Part shown: positions 7,531 to 14,459 of the stretch, piece by piece
How positions within the stretch are numbered: position 1 is the stretch's first letter
Layout: each line of letters starts with the position of its first letter
NCBI GenBank assembly: GCA_002395085.1
Contig: DGVV01000171.1
Coordinates: 1-22,106, forward strand
DNA from: Ruminococcus sp. UBA4275
GTDB lineage: Bacteria; Bacillota; Clostridia; Oscillospirales; Ruminococcaceae
Reading direction: 5' to 3'
Length of the DNA: 22,106 nucleotides
Notes under the pieces: generated by a model
Seen by the model: the letters and a program-made list of their open reading frames with translations, nothing else
Databases searched by the model: none
What the model was told of the DNA's origin: nothing
Program-made: the position numbers and the translations under genes

Positions 7531-7900
7531 GTGAGCAGACTGTGCAGCCGCGGAAGGCGCTTTATGCCGACGAGGAAAGTCCGGGCATCACAGAGCAGGG
7601 TAACTGCTAACAGCAGCCGGAGGCGACTCTAGGGCAAGTGCAACAGAAACAGACTGCTGTCCCGAAACGGACAGTGATGGTGGAAAGGCGGGGTAAGAGC
7701 CCACCAGAGCGTATGAGAATACGCTGCTATGTAAACCCTACCCGATGCAACGCTGATTGGTGCAGGTGGTCATAACGTCTGCTCGGCGGATCATCTGCAA
7801 AGGCGGCTTGAGCGTGCCGGCGACGGTACGCCTAGATAAATGGCTGCACACGGTTTAACTTCGTTAAACCTGACAGAACCCGGCTTACAGGTCTGGTCAC
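7531..7900 (+). ncRNA. rnpB: RNase P RNA, bacterial class A
   Basis: This is the catalytic RNA of ribonuclease P, which trims tRNA 5' leaders together with the RnpA protein. The conserved core is clear: GAGGAAAGTCCGGGC near the 5' end (about 7570-7584, CR-I) and AGAACCCGGCTTA near the 3' end (about 7875-7887, CR-V). The P1 helix closes the molecule by pairing GTGA.CAGAC (7531-7540) with GTCTGGTCAC (7891-7900). The internal GGTGGAAAGGCGGGGTAAGAGCCCACC segment is split here as GGTGGAAAGG and AAGAGCCCACC around 7679-7705. The approximately 370-nt length is usual. Ends are set by P1 and the promoter and are good to a few bases. Confidence 0.97.
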
Positions 7901-7904
7901 ACTG

Positions 7905-7934
7905 AGCCGATGCGTTTTCTGCGCATCGGCTTTT
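7905..7934 (+). terminator. rnpB terminator
   Basis: A perfect 10-bp stem AGCCGATGCG (7905-7914) with CGCATCGGCT (7922-7931), 7-nt loop and TTTT (7931-7934). It lies only 16 bases before the ribosome binding site of the next gene. Confidence 0.85.
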
Positions 7935-7972
7935 CAGTCTATCTGCATACGAAAGGACAGGCATTTTCAGCT

Positions 7973-8665
7973 ATGGATAAAAAACTCACTGCAATCGCCG
8001 CCACAGCACTGCTCATCATCGCACTGAGCGCAATCATCGCTCTGGCGACACACCACAAATCCGCCGGTGATTCCACTGCGGAAAGCTCTGTAACCGAAAC
8101 CGAACCCGCCATCGTGCCTTCCACGATGCCCAGTTCCATTGCAGTCACCCCGCCCGCCGGATTCAGTGAGACCAGCTCCCCCTACTATGATAAATATTTC
8201 GTCAAAGACGATGCCTCGATCATCATTACCGGCGAAAAACTCGCCATCGACGGCATCCGCACCAGCGAATATGTCACGAATGTCAAGTCACAATACGAAA
8301 AAACTGCTTCCGATTACGAATTGCTCGGCGAGGAGAATCTCACCGTCAGCGGCGCTCAGACGACGATCCTCGAATTCAACTACGCCATCGTCGGTGATGA
8401 TGTGCGGCAGGATATGACCTGCATGACCGGCGTTGCCGTCAAGGGCAGAAATGCCTATATCATCACCTGCAAGAGCAAACACGCAACCTACGCCGGCTAC
8501 CGCGACATCTTCCGCGAGTTCATCAAGAGCATCAACCTCGCAGATGTCAATATCTACTCCGTCCTCACCTCCGATTCATCTGCTGCAACCACCGCAGCAC
8601 CCTTCTCCGCAACAACCGCCTCCTCCCCCGCTGAGACCGCTGCTTCCCTTACAAGCGCTTCCTGA
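7973..8665 (+). CDS. Membrane-anchored extracytoplasmic protein, DcrB/PsbP-like
   Basis: A 230-residue protein with a short Lys-containing N-terminus, a hydrophobic anchor (about residues 5-26) and no lipobox Cys, so it is probably a signal-anchored extracellular protein. A Ser/Thr/Pro-rich linker (about 30-58) leads to a domain (about 60-198) with the pattern of DcrB/PsbP-like folds (GFSETSSPYYDKYFVKDDASIII, then a Y-rich strand, then GRNAYIITCKS, then FREFIKSI). The final 30 residues are almost only Ser, Thr, Ala and Pro. The ATG at 7973 is chosen over an in-frame upstream ATG at 7910 that lies inside the rnpB terminator; GAAAGGA is 15 bases upstream, a long spacing. The fold call is by eye and tentative; the function is unknown. 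Confidence 0.72.
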   Translation: MDKKLTAIAATALLIIALSAIIALATHHKSAGDSTAESSVTETEPAIVPSTMPSSIAVTPPAGFSETSSPYYDKYFVKDDASIIITGEKLAIDGIRTSEYVTNVKSQYEKTASDYELLGEENLTVSGAQTTILEFNYAIVGDDVRQDMTCMTGVAVKGRNAYIITCKSKHATYAGYRDIFREFIKSINLADVNIYSVLTSDSSAATTAAPFSATTASSPAETAASLTSAS

Positions 8666-8746
8666 CGCTGTACTGTCAAATTGCACAAATGCGGCTTGTG
8701 AAATAGCACAAACCATACAATCTTTTGTTTTTTGCCAAAAAGGGAT

Positions 8747-8775
8747 TTGACAAAACGACGATTTGTGGGTATAAT
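8747..8775 (+). promoter_or_regulatory. Consensus promoter of the minD-like gene
   Basis: TTGACA (8747-8752), 17-bp spacer and TATAAT (8770-8775), a full match to the sigma-A consensus. Transcription would start near 8782. The stretch 8666-8746 holds no gene and no convincing terminator. Confidence 0.88.
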
Positions 8776-8781
8776 ATAAGA

Positions 8782-8908
8782 GGTATTCGTATGTCCTCCT
8801 ATGCTCATACGACCAAATCTTGTTGACGCAGCTTTGCACCTTACTCTATGCAGCGCCGCGCCTGCCGGCAGCCTCTCCTGACCGGCAGATATGAAAGGAG
8901 CCGTTCTT
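8782..8908 (+). promoter_or_regulatory. Structured 5' leader of the minD-like gene
   Basis: The predicted leader is about 127 nt, long for this window. It can form CGTATG/CATACG near its 5' end (about 8788-8812) and a 7-bp stem CTGCCGG (8862-8868) with CCGGCAG (8882-8888) ending six bases before the AAAGGAG ribosome binding site. No known riboswitch consensus was recognised. Regulation is a possibility, not shown. Confidence 0.35.
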
Positions 8909-9649
8909 ATGTCAAAAACGATAGCGGTTACGTCCGGAAAGGGCGGTACCGGAAAATCCTCCATCTGTGCAGGCATTGGCTATACGCTCGCGAAGCAGGG
9001 CAGCCGTACTCTGATCATTGAGCTGGATTTCGGTCTGCGCTGTATTGATATTATCTTCGGTATGACCGGTCAGATTAAGTATGATCTGAGCGATGTCCTC
9101 GACGGTAAGGTCTCTGCCCTCGATGCGGTTGCCCGCGTCCCGATGGCAAGCAACCTGTTCGTCCTCTGCGCGCCGAAAAACCCGTTCCTTCAGGTGACGG
9201 TTGAGCAGATTATCACCATTTGCAGCTCCGTCCGCAAATACTATGACTATATCATCATTGATACCGGTGCAGGTATCAATAACCATGTTTTCGACATCGT
9301 GGAACAGGCAAACCTCATCCTCGTCGTGACAACCCCCGACCCCATCTGCGTGCGTGATGCCCAGATGATGTCTGATGAGTTCTATGCACGCGGCAACCGC
9401 CGTCAGCGTCTCATCATCAATAAAGTCAGCAAGCGCGCAATCGGCGCAGAACTGGTCCGTGACCTCGATGAAATCATCGACACCATCGGTGTGCAGCTCA
9501 TCGGTGTCATTCCGGAAGATTACCAGCTCGTCATTGCAACCGGTAAGGGTGAGCCGATTCCTTCGACTGCACCCAGCCTTGCGGCGTTTGATGCGATTTC
9601 CAAGCGTCTCCGCGGCGAGAATACACCGCTGACTGTCAAGATCGGCTGA
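8909..9649 (+). CDS. minD: MinD-like ParA-family ATPase lacking the C-terminal membrane-targeting helix
   Basis: A 246-residue deviant-Walker ATPase with KGGTGKS (11-17, signature Lys11), the switch segment LIIELDFGLRCIDIIFG (about 35-51, matching MinD DTDIGLRNLD) and IIIDTGAGI (about 115-123, matching MinD DCPAGIE). LIGVIPEDYQLVIATGKGEP (about 197-216) is also MinD-like. MinD normally directs the division inhibitor MinC to the poles and membrane. Here the protein ends KRLRGENTPLTVKIG, just where the amphipathic membrane-targeting helix would begin. No minC or minE is nearby. The ATG at 8909 follows AAAGGAG; a start at 8891 would swallow that site. A methylglyoxal-synthase homologue follows after 78 bp. 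It may have lost or changed the classical Min role. Confidence 0.82.
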   Translation: MSKTIAVTSGKGGTGKSSICAGIGYTLAKQGSRTLIIELDFGLRCIDIIFGMTGQIKYDLSDVLDGKVSALDAVARVPMASNLFVLCAPKNPFLQVTVEQIITICSSVRKYYDYIIIDTGAGINNHVFDIVEQANLILVVTTPDPICVRDAQMMSDEFYARGNRRQRLIINKVSKRAIGAELVRDLDEIIDTIGVQLIGVIPEDYQLVIATGKGEPIPSTAPSLAAFDAISKRLRGENTPLTVKIG

Positions 9650-9727
9650 TCGAAAACGCCGCATCCAGGGCTGAAACGCGCCCCCATTGACTAAACAGAA
9701 TATACTTACAGGAAAGGATGATCCTAC

Positions 9728-10132
9728 ATGACCATAGCTCTGATTGCCCACGATGCGAAAAAGGAATTGATGATCCAATTCTGCACTGCTTACTATGCGG
9801 TGCTGAGCAGACACGTTCTTTGTGCAACCGGCACAACCGGAAAAGTCGTCGCTGAGGCGACCGGACTGCCGATTAAGCGCTTTCTGAGCGGCGCTCAGGG
9901 CGGCGGACAGGAAATCTCTGCACGTATCTCCTGCGATGAGATTGACGTGCTGCTGTTCTTCCGCGACCCCATCAATCCTAAGGCGACAGAGCCCAATGAC
10001 ATGAATCTGCTGCGTCTCTGCGATGTTCACAATGTCCCCGTCGCGACCAATATCGCGACCGCAGAAGCACTGATTCTTGCGCTGGAGCGCGGTGATCTCG
10101 ACTGGCGCGTCATCGGTAAGCCGGTGATGTAA
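9728..10132 (+). CDS. Methylglyoxal synthase-like protein with altered active site
   Basis: A 134-residue single-domain protein aligning without gaps, at a constant offset of 11, to E. coli MgsA, which converts dihydroxyacetone phosphate to methylglyoxal and phosphate. The phosphate-binding ATGTTG (33-38), AHD (His8, Asp9) and FFRDP (Asp80) are kept. Positions matching catalytic Asp71, His98 and Asp101 are Gly60, Thr87 and Asn90. The flanks (LSGAQGG.QEI, EPNDMNLLRLCDV, VPVATNIATAE) show that this is not a misalignment. It may be inactive, have another reaction, or act as a phosphate-ligand sensor. GGAAAGGATG precedes the ATG. Placement after minD matches the usual clostridial order near mgsA. 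The residue comparison uses the E. coli sequence from memory. Confidence 0.85.
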   Translation: MTIALIAHDAKKELMIQFCTAYYAVLSRHVLCATGTTGKVVAEATGLPIKRFLSGAQGGGQEISARISCDEIDVLLFFRDPINPKATEPNDMNLLRLCDVHNVPVATNIATAEALILALERGDLDWRVIGKPVM

Positions 10133-10146
10133 TCGAACAAGCACTG

Positions 10147-10180
10147 ATTGCCCCTTTGCTGCGTACAAAAGGGGCAATTT
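10147..10180 (+). terminator. Intercistronic terminator after the MgsA-like gene
   Basis: A perfect 11-bp stem ATTGCCCCTTT (10147-10157) with AAAGGGGCAAT (10168-10177), 10-nt loop and a short T-run (10178-10180). Only 14 bases separate it from the next ribosome binding site. Confidence 0.75.
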
Positions 10181-10207
10181 CTATGTCAATGTGCGGAGGT
10201 GCTGTGT

Positions 10208-10393
10208 ATGTCTCTTGAAAAGGCGATCCGTTACGGCAAAGAACACCGCAGACCCTACCGCGGTGTCAAGGCGTATGACCCCATGTGCTGCAATCACGGC
10301 GGCTGTGAACGCTGTCTGCGCAGCCGTACCTACCGTACGCAGAAGGAACTCGAAAAGATCAGATTCGGACGCAGGGAAGCCGAATCTGCATGA
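10208..10393 (+). CDS. Small Cys-rich protein, probable zinc-binding mini-protein
   Basis: A 61-residue basic protein with a compact metal-ligand cluster, MCCNHGGCERC (Cys27, Cys28, His30, Cys33, Cys36), in an Arg/Lys-rich context (GKEHRRPYRG, RSRTYRTQKELEKIRFGRRE). This suggests one zinc ion and RNA or ribosome contact, which is inference only. GGAGG (10195-10199) lies eight bases before the ATG, a good site, so this short gene is likely real. Its stop is 17 bp before the histidyl-tRNA synthetase start, so the two are probably co-transcribed. I do not recognise a named family. Confidence 0.75.
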   Translation: MSLEKAIRYGKEHRRPYRGVKAYDPMCCNHGGCERCLRSRTYRTQKELEKIRFGRREAESA

Positions 10394-10410
10394 CCGGAAA
10401 GGAATGTTTT

Positions 10411-11709
10411 ATGGCGAATTATCTGAAAAGACCGCAGGGCACTGAGGACGTTACCCCGGAGCGCATCCACAAATGGCACACCGTTGAGAAGGTGACACGC
10501 GAGATCGCGGAGAGCTTCGGCTTCTCCGAAATCCGCATCCCGACCTTTGAAGTCACGGAGCTGTTCCACCGCTCTGTCGGTGAGACCACCGACGTTGTGC
10601 AGAAGGAGATGTACTCCGTCATTGCGCGCGAAACCCAGTTCACGCTCCGTCCGGAGGGTACTGCCGGAACAATCCGTGCCATGCTGCAAAACGGTCTGCT
10701 GGCGGAGGCGCTGCCGCAGAAGGTCTTCTATCAGCTCTCCTGCTTCCGTCATGAACGTCCGCAGGCAGGCAGACTCCGTGAGTTCCACCAGTTCGGCGTG
10801 GAGATGGCAGGTGCTGCCTCCCCCTATGCCGATGCAGAAGTCATTCTGCTGGCGAAAACCGTCCTTGACCGCCTCGGCATCCGGGATATTGTCCTCAATC
10901 TCAACAGCATCGGCTGCCCCACCTGCCGTGCCAATTATCAGAAGGCACTGCGGGAGTTTTTCACCCCGCACCGCGAACAGCTCTGCGAGACCTGTCAGGA
11001 GCGCCTTGTGCGCAATCCCATGCGTCTGCTTGACTGCAAATCGCCGGAAGATCAGGCAATCGCCAAAGATGCACCCGTCATCCTCGATTACCTCTGCGAT
11101 GAATGCAAGGAACACTTCGAGGCTGTCAAATCCGCACTCACCGATATGGGCGTGGATTACGTCATCAACCCGAAGATCGTCCGCGGTCTGGATTACTACA
11201 CCAAGACCGTGTTCGAGTTCATCACCACCAGCATCGGCGCGCAGGGCACAGTCTGTGCCGGCGGCAGATACGACGGTCTGATTGAACAGCTCGGCGGACA
11301 GTCTGTGCCGGCACTCGGCTTTGGTATGGGACTCGAACGTCTCATCCTTACTATGGAACAGCAGGGCTGCGATTTCCTGCCGAAAAAATCCTGCGACCTC
11401 TATATCGCACCGATGGACGCCGCTGCGAAACCCGCCGCGATGCGCTATGCAAATGCCGTCCGCGAGATGGGTCTGCGCGCAGAATTTGACCTCGCTGACC
11501 GCAGCTTCAAGGCGCAGATGAAGTACGCAAACAAACTCGGCGCACGCTATCTGGTTGTGCTTGGCTCGAATGAACTTGAGCAGGGCAGCGGTCAGGTCAA
11601 GAATATGGAAACCGGTGAACAGAAGCCCGTCCGTCTCGATTCCGCTGCCAGCTTCTCGGAAGATTTCATGCAGATCTCCGTTACGGACGGATTTGATCTC
11701 AAGCTTTGA
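10411..11709 (+). CDS. hisS: Histidyl-tRNA synthetase
   Basis: A 432-residue class II aminoacyl-tRNA synthetase that charges tRNA-His. It has motif 2 (FTLRPEGTAG, about 78-86; CFRHERPQAGRLREFHQFG, about 111-129), the HisRS-specific RGLDYYT (258-264) and CAGGRYDGL (282-290), motif 3 GFGMGLER (303-310) and a C-terminal anticodon-binding domain (about 330-425). The insertion at about 169-232 has CPTC, CETC, C and C..C, as in many Firmicutes. The ATG at 10411 (MANYLKRPQG) is chosen over one 21 bp upstream because AAAGGA lies between them. No T-box leader is seen, and aspS, often next to hisS in Firmicutes, is absent; a PBP2 gene follows instead. Confidence 0.98.
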   Translation: MANYLKRPQGTEDVTPERIHKWHTVEKVTREIAESFGFSEIRIPTFEVTELFHRSVGETTDVVQKEMYSVIARETQFTLRPEGTAGTIRAMLQNGLLAEALPQKVFYQLSCFRHERPQAGRLREFHQFGVEMAGAASPYADAEVILLAKTVLDRLGIRDIVLNLNSIGCPTCRANYQKALREFFTPHREQLCETCQERLVRNPMRLLDCKSPEDQAIAKDAPVILDYLCDECKEHFEAVKSALTDMGVDYVINPKIVRGLDYYTKTVFEFITTSIGAQGTVCAGGRYDGLIEQLGGQSVPALGFGMGLERLILTMEQQGCDFLPKKSCDLYIAPMDAAAKPAAMRYANAVREMGLRAEFDLADRSFKAQMKYANKLGARYLVVLGSNELEQGSGQVKNMETGEQKPVRLDSAASFSEDFMQISVTDGFDLKL

Positions 11710-11717
11710 TTTTCCAT

Positions 11718-11751
11718 GCAGATCCGCAGAAATACAGAATTCCGGATCTGC
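11718..11751 (+). other. Intergenic hairpin between hisS and PBP2
   Basis: A perfect 9-bp stem GCAGATCCG (11718-11726) with CGGATCTGC (11743-11751), 16-nt loop and no T-run, so not a classical terminator. It may be an RNA-processing or stability element that adjusts expression of the downstream PBP gene. It lies 22 bases before the PBP2 start. Confidence 0.4.
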
Positions 11752-11773
11752 AAAACGGTGAAGGAGACCGCAA

Positions 11774-13810
11774 ATGAAAGAAATTCTCCGCCAAATATCC
11801 GAATTTCTCCGCAGCAGCTTCCTGATTCTGCTGGTGCTGGCAGCATCCGTGCTGGGCGTTTACCGGCTCGCTATGCTGCAAATCGTCACCGCAGAGGAGG
11901 CGCAGCAGCCCATCATCAACCAGTCGGTTTATAAACAGGTCATCCCCGCCTCACGCGGCGAAATCGTCGATACCGCCGGCAGAACGATTGTCGGCAATAA
12001 AATCGGCTATAATCTCATCATCGAAAAGGCGTATTTTCCCGCAGACAACGCGGCGGGCAATGCCGTCATCATGCGGATCGTCAAGCTGCTGGAGGAGGAG
12101 AACTACTCCTGGAATGACACCATGCCCATCAGCAAAACTACGCCCTACACCTTTGAGCCAGACCGCGAAAACGATGTCAGCGAAATCAAGAAGAAACTGC
12201 GGCTGAATCAGTACGCAACTGCCGAAAACTGCATCGACAAACTCATTGCTGATTACGAAATCGGGGATGATTATTCCACGCGCGAGAAACGCATCATCGC
12301 GGGCATCCGGTATGAGATGCTCCTGCGTGATTTTTCGATGTCCAACCTCTTTTACCTCTCCAATGACATCGACCTCAAAACCGTCACGCGCATCAAGGAA
12401 CTGCGCCTCACAATGGGCGGCGTCAATATCGTGGAAGAAGCCATCCGCACCATCGAAAACGGCAATGTGCTGCCGCATGAAATCGGCTATGTCGGCCCGA
12501 TTTATTCGCGCGATGAGTACAGCAAACTCCTCCTGAACGGTCACAGCGACTACGCACTCTCTGATCAGGTCGGCAAAAGCGGTCTGGAAATGAACTGCGA
12601 GGCGACACTCCGCGGCTATAACGGCACAAAGGAAATCACCGTTACAAACGGCGAGGTCACATCCGTAAAGACGACGCAGGAACCGGTCGCAGGACAAACC
12701 ATACAGCTTACGGTCAATTCTCTCTTGCAGGAGGGACTGCAAAATATCCTCGATCAGCACTGTCAGCTCCTGCGCAAGACCGATGCCGAATGCCGCAATG
12801 CCTACTGCGGCGCCATCGTGCTGCTGGATACGCGCGATAATGCCGTGCTGGGCATGGCGACACTCCCCACTTACAATCTGCGGGAGCTGCTCGAAAATTA
12901 TGAGGATGTTGCCAAAATGGACAATCATCCCCTCATTAACCGCGCCACGGACGGCCTCTACCGCCCCGGCTCCACCTTCAAGACCATCACCGCCACCGCA
13001 GGTCTTGACAGCGGAAAGATCAGCGGCAATACCGTCTTCCACTGTGCCCACGATTACCTGTTTTACGGGCACACCTTCCACTGCACCGGCAATCATCAGG
13101 ACATCGCCGTCTCCCGCGCCCTGACCGTCTCCTGCAACATCTTCTTCTATGAGCTGAGCGCACGGCTGGGTCTGGATACACTGCTCGATTATGAGCGCGC
13201 TTACGGTCTGGGAAGCCCGCTGGGACTGGAATCCGGCGACAGCGGCGGCTATCTCGCCTGCCCCGAAACCTTCGAGGATCTGGGACTTCAGTGGTATATC
13301 GGTGAGCTGACACAGGCTGCCATCGGTCAGTCGGAAGTGCAGGTCACACCGCTGCAAATGGCAACCGTCGCATCGACCATCGCCAATGAGGGCAAACGCT
13401 ATCGCCCGCATCTCATCAGCGGCACATGGAACAGTACCATGACCGAGCAGCTCAGCTCCAAAGAGCCGGAACTGGTCTACACCGTTGCACCGAATAACGC
13501 CGCGAATGTCTACAGCTATATCCGTGACGGCATGATTGGTGCGGCACAGACCGCCATGCCGCTCGAATACGACCTCAATAACCTCGGCTTTGATGTCGCC
13601 ATCAAGACCGGTACACCGCAGTCTCCGCGCGGCACAGATACCTTCGTGATCGGCTATGCACCTGCACAGAATCCGGAAGTCTCCTTCTGCGCAATGGTGG
13701 AAGGCGGCAAGAACGCGAAGTGGATGGTCAAGGAGATTCTGCATCAGTATGCGCTGAATTATCCGCAGTCGCGCATCGGACAGGCATTCGCCGCAAGGGG
13801 GGCTTTGTGA
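11774..13810 (+). CDS. mrdA: Class B penicillin-binding protein (PBP2, elongation transpeptidase type)
   Basis: A 678-residue peptidoglycan D,D-transpeptidase. It has a short cytoplasmic N-terminus, one membrane anchor (about residues 14-38), a PBP dimerisation or pedestal domain opened by VIPASRGEIVDTAGR (about 56-70), and a C-terminal transpeptidase domain with S400TFK403, S453CN455 and K611TG613. The family (PBP2/MrdA with RodA, or SpoVD/FtsI with FtsW) crosslinks wall during elongation, division or sporulation. Absence of a PASTA domain and the large insertion at about 75-150 favour PBP2/MrdA, but the exact role is not certain. The ATG at 11774 follows AAGGAG. Its stop overlaps the next start by one base (TGATG). 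Confidence 0.92.
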   Translation: MKEILRQISEFLRSSFLILLVLAASVLGVYRLAMLQIVTAEEAQQPIINQSVYKQVIPASRGEIVDTAGRTIVGNKIGYNLIIEKAYFPADNAAGNAVIMRIVKLLEEENYSWNDTMPISKTTPYTFEPDRENDVSEIKKKLRLNQYATAENCIDKLIADYEIGDDYSTREKRIIAGIRYEMLLRDFSMSNLFYLSNDIDLKTVTRIKELRLTMGGVNIVEEAIRTIENGNVLPHEIGYVGPIYSRDEYSKLLLNGHSDYALSDQVGKSGLEMNCEATLRGYNGTKEITVTNGEVTSVKTTQEPVAGQTIQLTVNSLLQEGLQNILDQHCQLLRKTDAECRNAYCGAIVLLDTRDNAVLGMATLPTYNLRELLENYEDVAKMDNHPLINRATDGLYRPGSTFKTITATAGLDSGKISGNTVFHCAHDYLFYGHTFHCTGNHQDIAVSRALTVSCNIFFYELSARLGLDTLLDYERAYGLGSPLGLESGDSGGYLACPETFEDLGLQWYIGELTQAAIGQSEVQVTPLQMATVASTIANEGKRYRPHLISGTWNSTMTEQLSSKEPELVYTVAPNNAANVYSYIRDGMIGAAQTAMPLEYDLNNLGFDVAIKTGTPQSPRGTDTFVIGYAPAQNPEVSFCAMVEGGKNAKWMVKEILHQYALNYPQSRIGQAFAARGAL

Positions 13811-14160
13811 TGAATATTCAGATTTTCGGCAAATCCAAATGCTTTGATACCAAAAAAGCAGAGCGCTTCTTCAAGGAGCGGCATATTAAATTCCAGTCGG
13901 TTGATCTCCCCGCAAAAGGCATGAGCAAGCGCGAACTCGAAAGCGTTATCCGCGGTGTCGGCGGGATTGATCAGCTCCTCGACACCAAGCATCCCGATGC
14001 GGCACTCGTGCAGTATCTGCTGCCGGATGCGCAGTTTGAGAAGCTGCTGGAAGATCCCACCCTAATCCGTACCCCCGTCGTCCGGAACGGTCAGAAAGCG
14101 ACTGTCGGCGCGGCGGAAGCGGTCTGGAAACAGTGGATTGCCGACGAATCCGGCAAATAA
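13810..14160 (+). CDS. ArsC/Spx-fold (arsenate reductase-like) protein
   Basis: A 116-residue thioredoxin-fold protein of the ArsC/YffB/Spx superfamily. The start MNIQIFGKSKCFDTKKAERFFKE has a single Cys (Cys11) in the position of the family's reactive Cys, as in YffB (KNCDTVKKA). RTPVV (87-91) carries the conserved Arg and cis-Pro. It lacks the CxxC redox pair of Spx. Real arsenate reduction is not indicated because no arsenic genes are near. The ATG at 13810 overlaps the PBP2 stop (TGATG), implying translational coupling. Many such proteins are annotated arsenate reductase family without evidence for that activity. Confidence 0.85.
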   Translation: MNIQIFGKSKCFDTKKAERFFKERHIKFQSVDLPAKGMSKRELESVIRGVGGIDQLLDTKHPDAALVQYLLPDAQFEKLLEDPTLIRTPVVRNGQKATVGAAEAVWKQWIADESGK

Positions 14161-14212
14161 GCCGTGCATCCTGCAAAAATATGACCCATTCAGACAAAAT
14201 TTGCATAACCCA

Positions 14213-14241
14213 TTGACAAACACGCAAACATCGGCTATAAT
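14213..14241 (+). promoter_or_regulatory. metK promoter
   Basis: Consensus TTGACA (14213-14218), 17-bp spacer and TATAAT (14236-14241). The predicted start near 14248 is at the 5' end of the SAM-I aptamer. Confidence 0.9.
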
Positions 14242-14247
14242 ATAGTC

Positions 14248-14408
14248 AGCCTTATCATGAGCGGCGGAGGAAACGGGTCCTGTGAAGCCGCGGCAACCGC
14301 GTCCCCTGCGGACGAATGGTGCCAAGTCCTGCGGTGCATCGCACCGGAAGATGAGGAACGTTTGCACAAATCATAAGACGGCATACGTTCTGTGTATGCC
14401 GTCTTTTT
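14248..14408 (+). promoter_or_regulatory. SAM-I (S-box) riboswitch with terminator, controlling metK
   Basis: The aptamer starts CCTTATC (14250-14256), which closes P1 with GATGAGG (14350-14356). Conserved S-box core segments are present: GGAGGAAACGGGTCC, GTGAAGCCGCGGCAACC (about 14281-14297) and GGTGCCAAGTCC (about 14319-14330). It is followed by an intrinsic terminator with a 12-bp stem (14375-14386 with 14394-14405), 7-nt loop and T-run. Known biology: SAM binding favours the terminator, so metK is switched off when SAM is plentiful. A possible competing pairing is GGAACGT (14355-14361) with ACGTTCT (14385-14391). Confidence 0.96.
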
Positions 14409-14459
14409 CTGCAAATCGCACATGATGCGGCAAAATCTGAACCATGGAGGTTACACACT

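Noticed and set aside
7910..7972. Upstream ATG extending the DcrB-like gene by 21 codons
   Set aside because: It lies in the rnpB terminator stem and lacks a ribosome binding site; the start at 7973 gives a proper N-terminal anchor.
8912..10177. Minus-strand open frame of about 420 codons opposite minD and the mgsA-like gene
   Set aside because: It is an antisense shadow produced by codon bias (few TTA, CTA and TCA codons on the coding strand). The plus strand has the conserved ATPase and MGS motifs.
10181..10410. T-box leader for hisS
   Set aside because: The region is occupied by the Cys-rich gene, and no T-box sequence (TGGNACCGCG-like) or specifier loop was seen.
11951..13744. Minus-strand open frame of nearly 600 codons opposite PBP2
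   Set aside because: It is an antisense shadow. The plus strand has SxxK, SxN and KTG motifs, while the antisense translation shows no recognisable domain.
13810..14160. Arsenic resistance locus
   Set aside because: The ArsC-fold gene is alone, without arsR, arsB or acr3 genes, so the fold alone does not support arsenate resistance.
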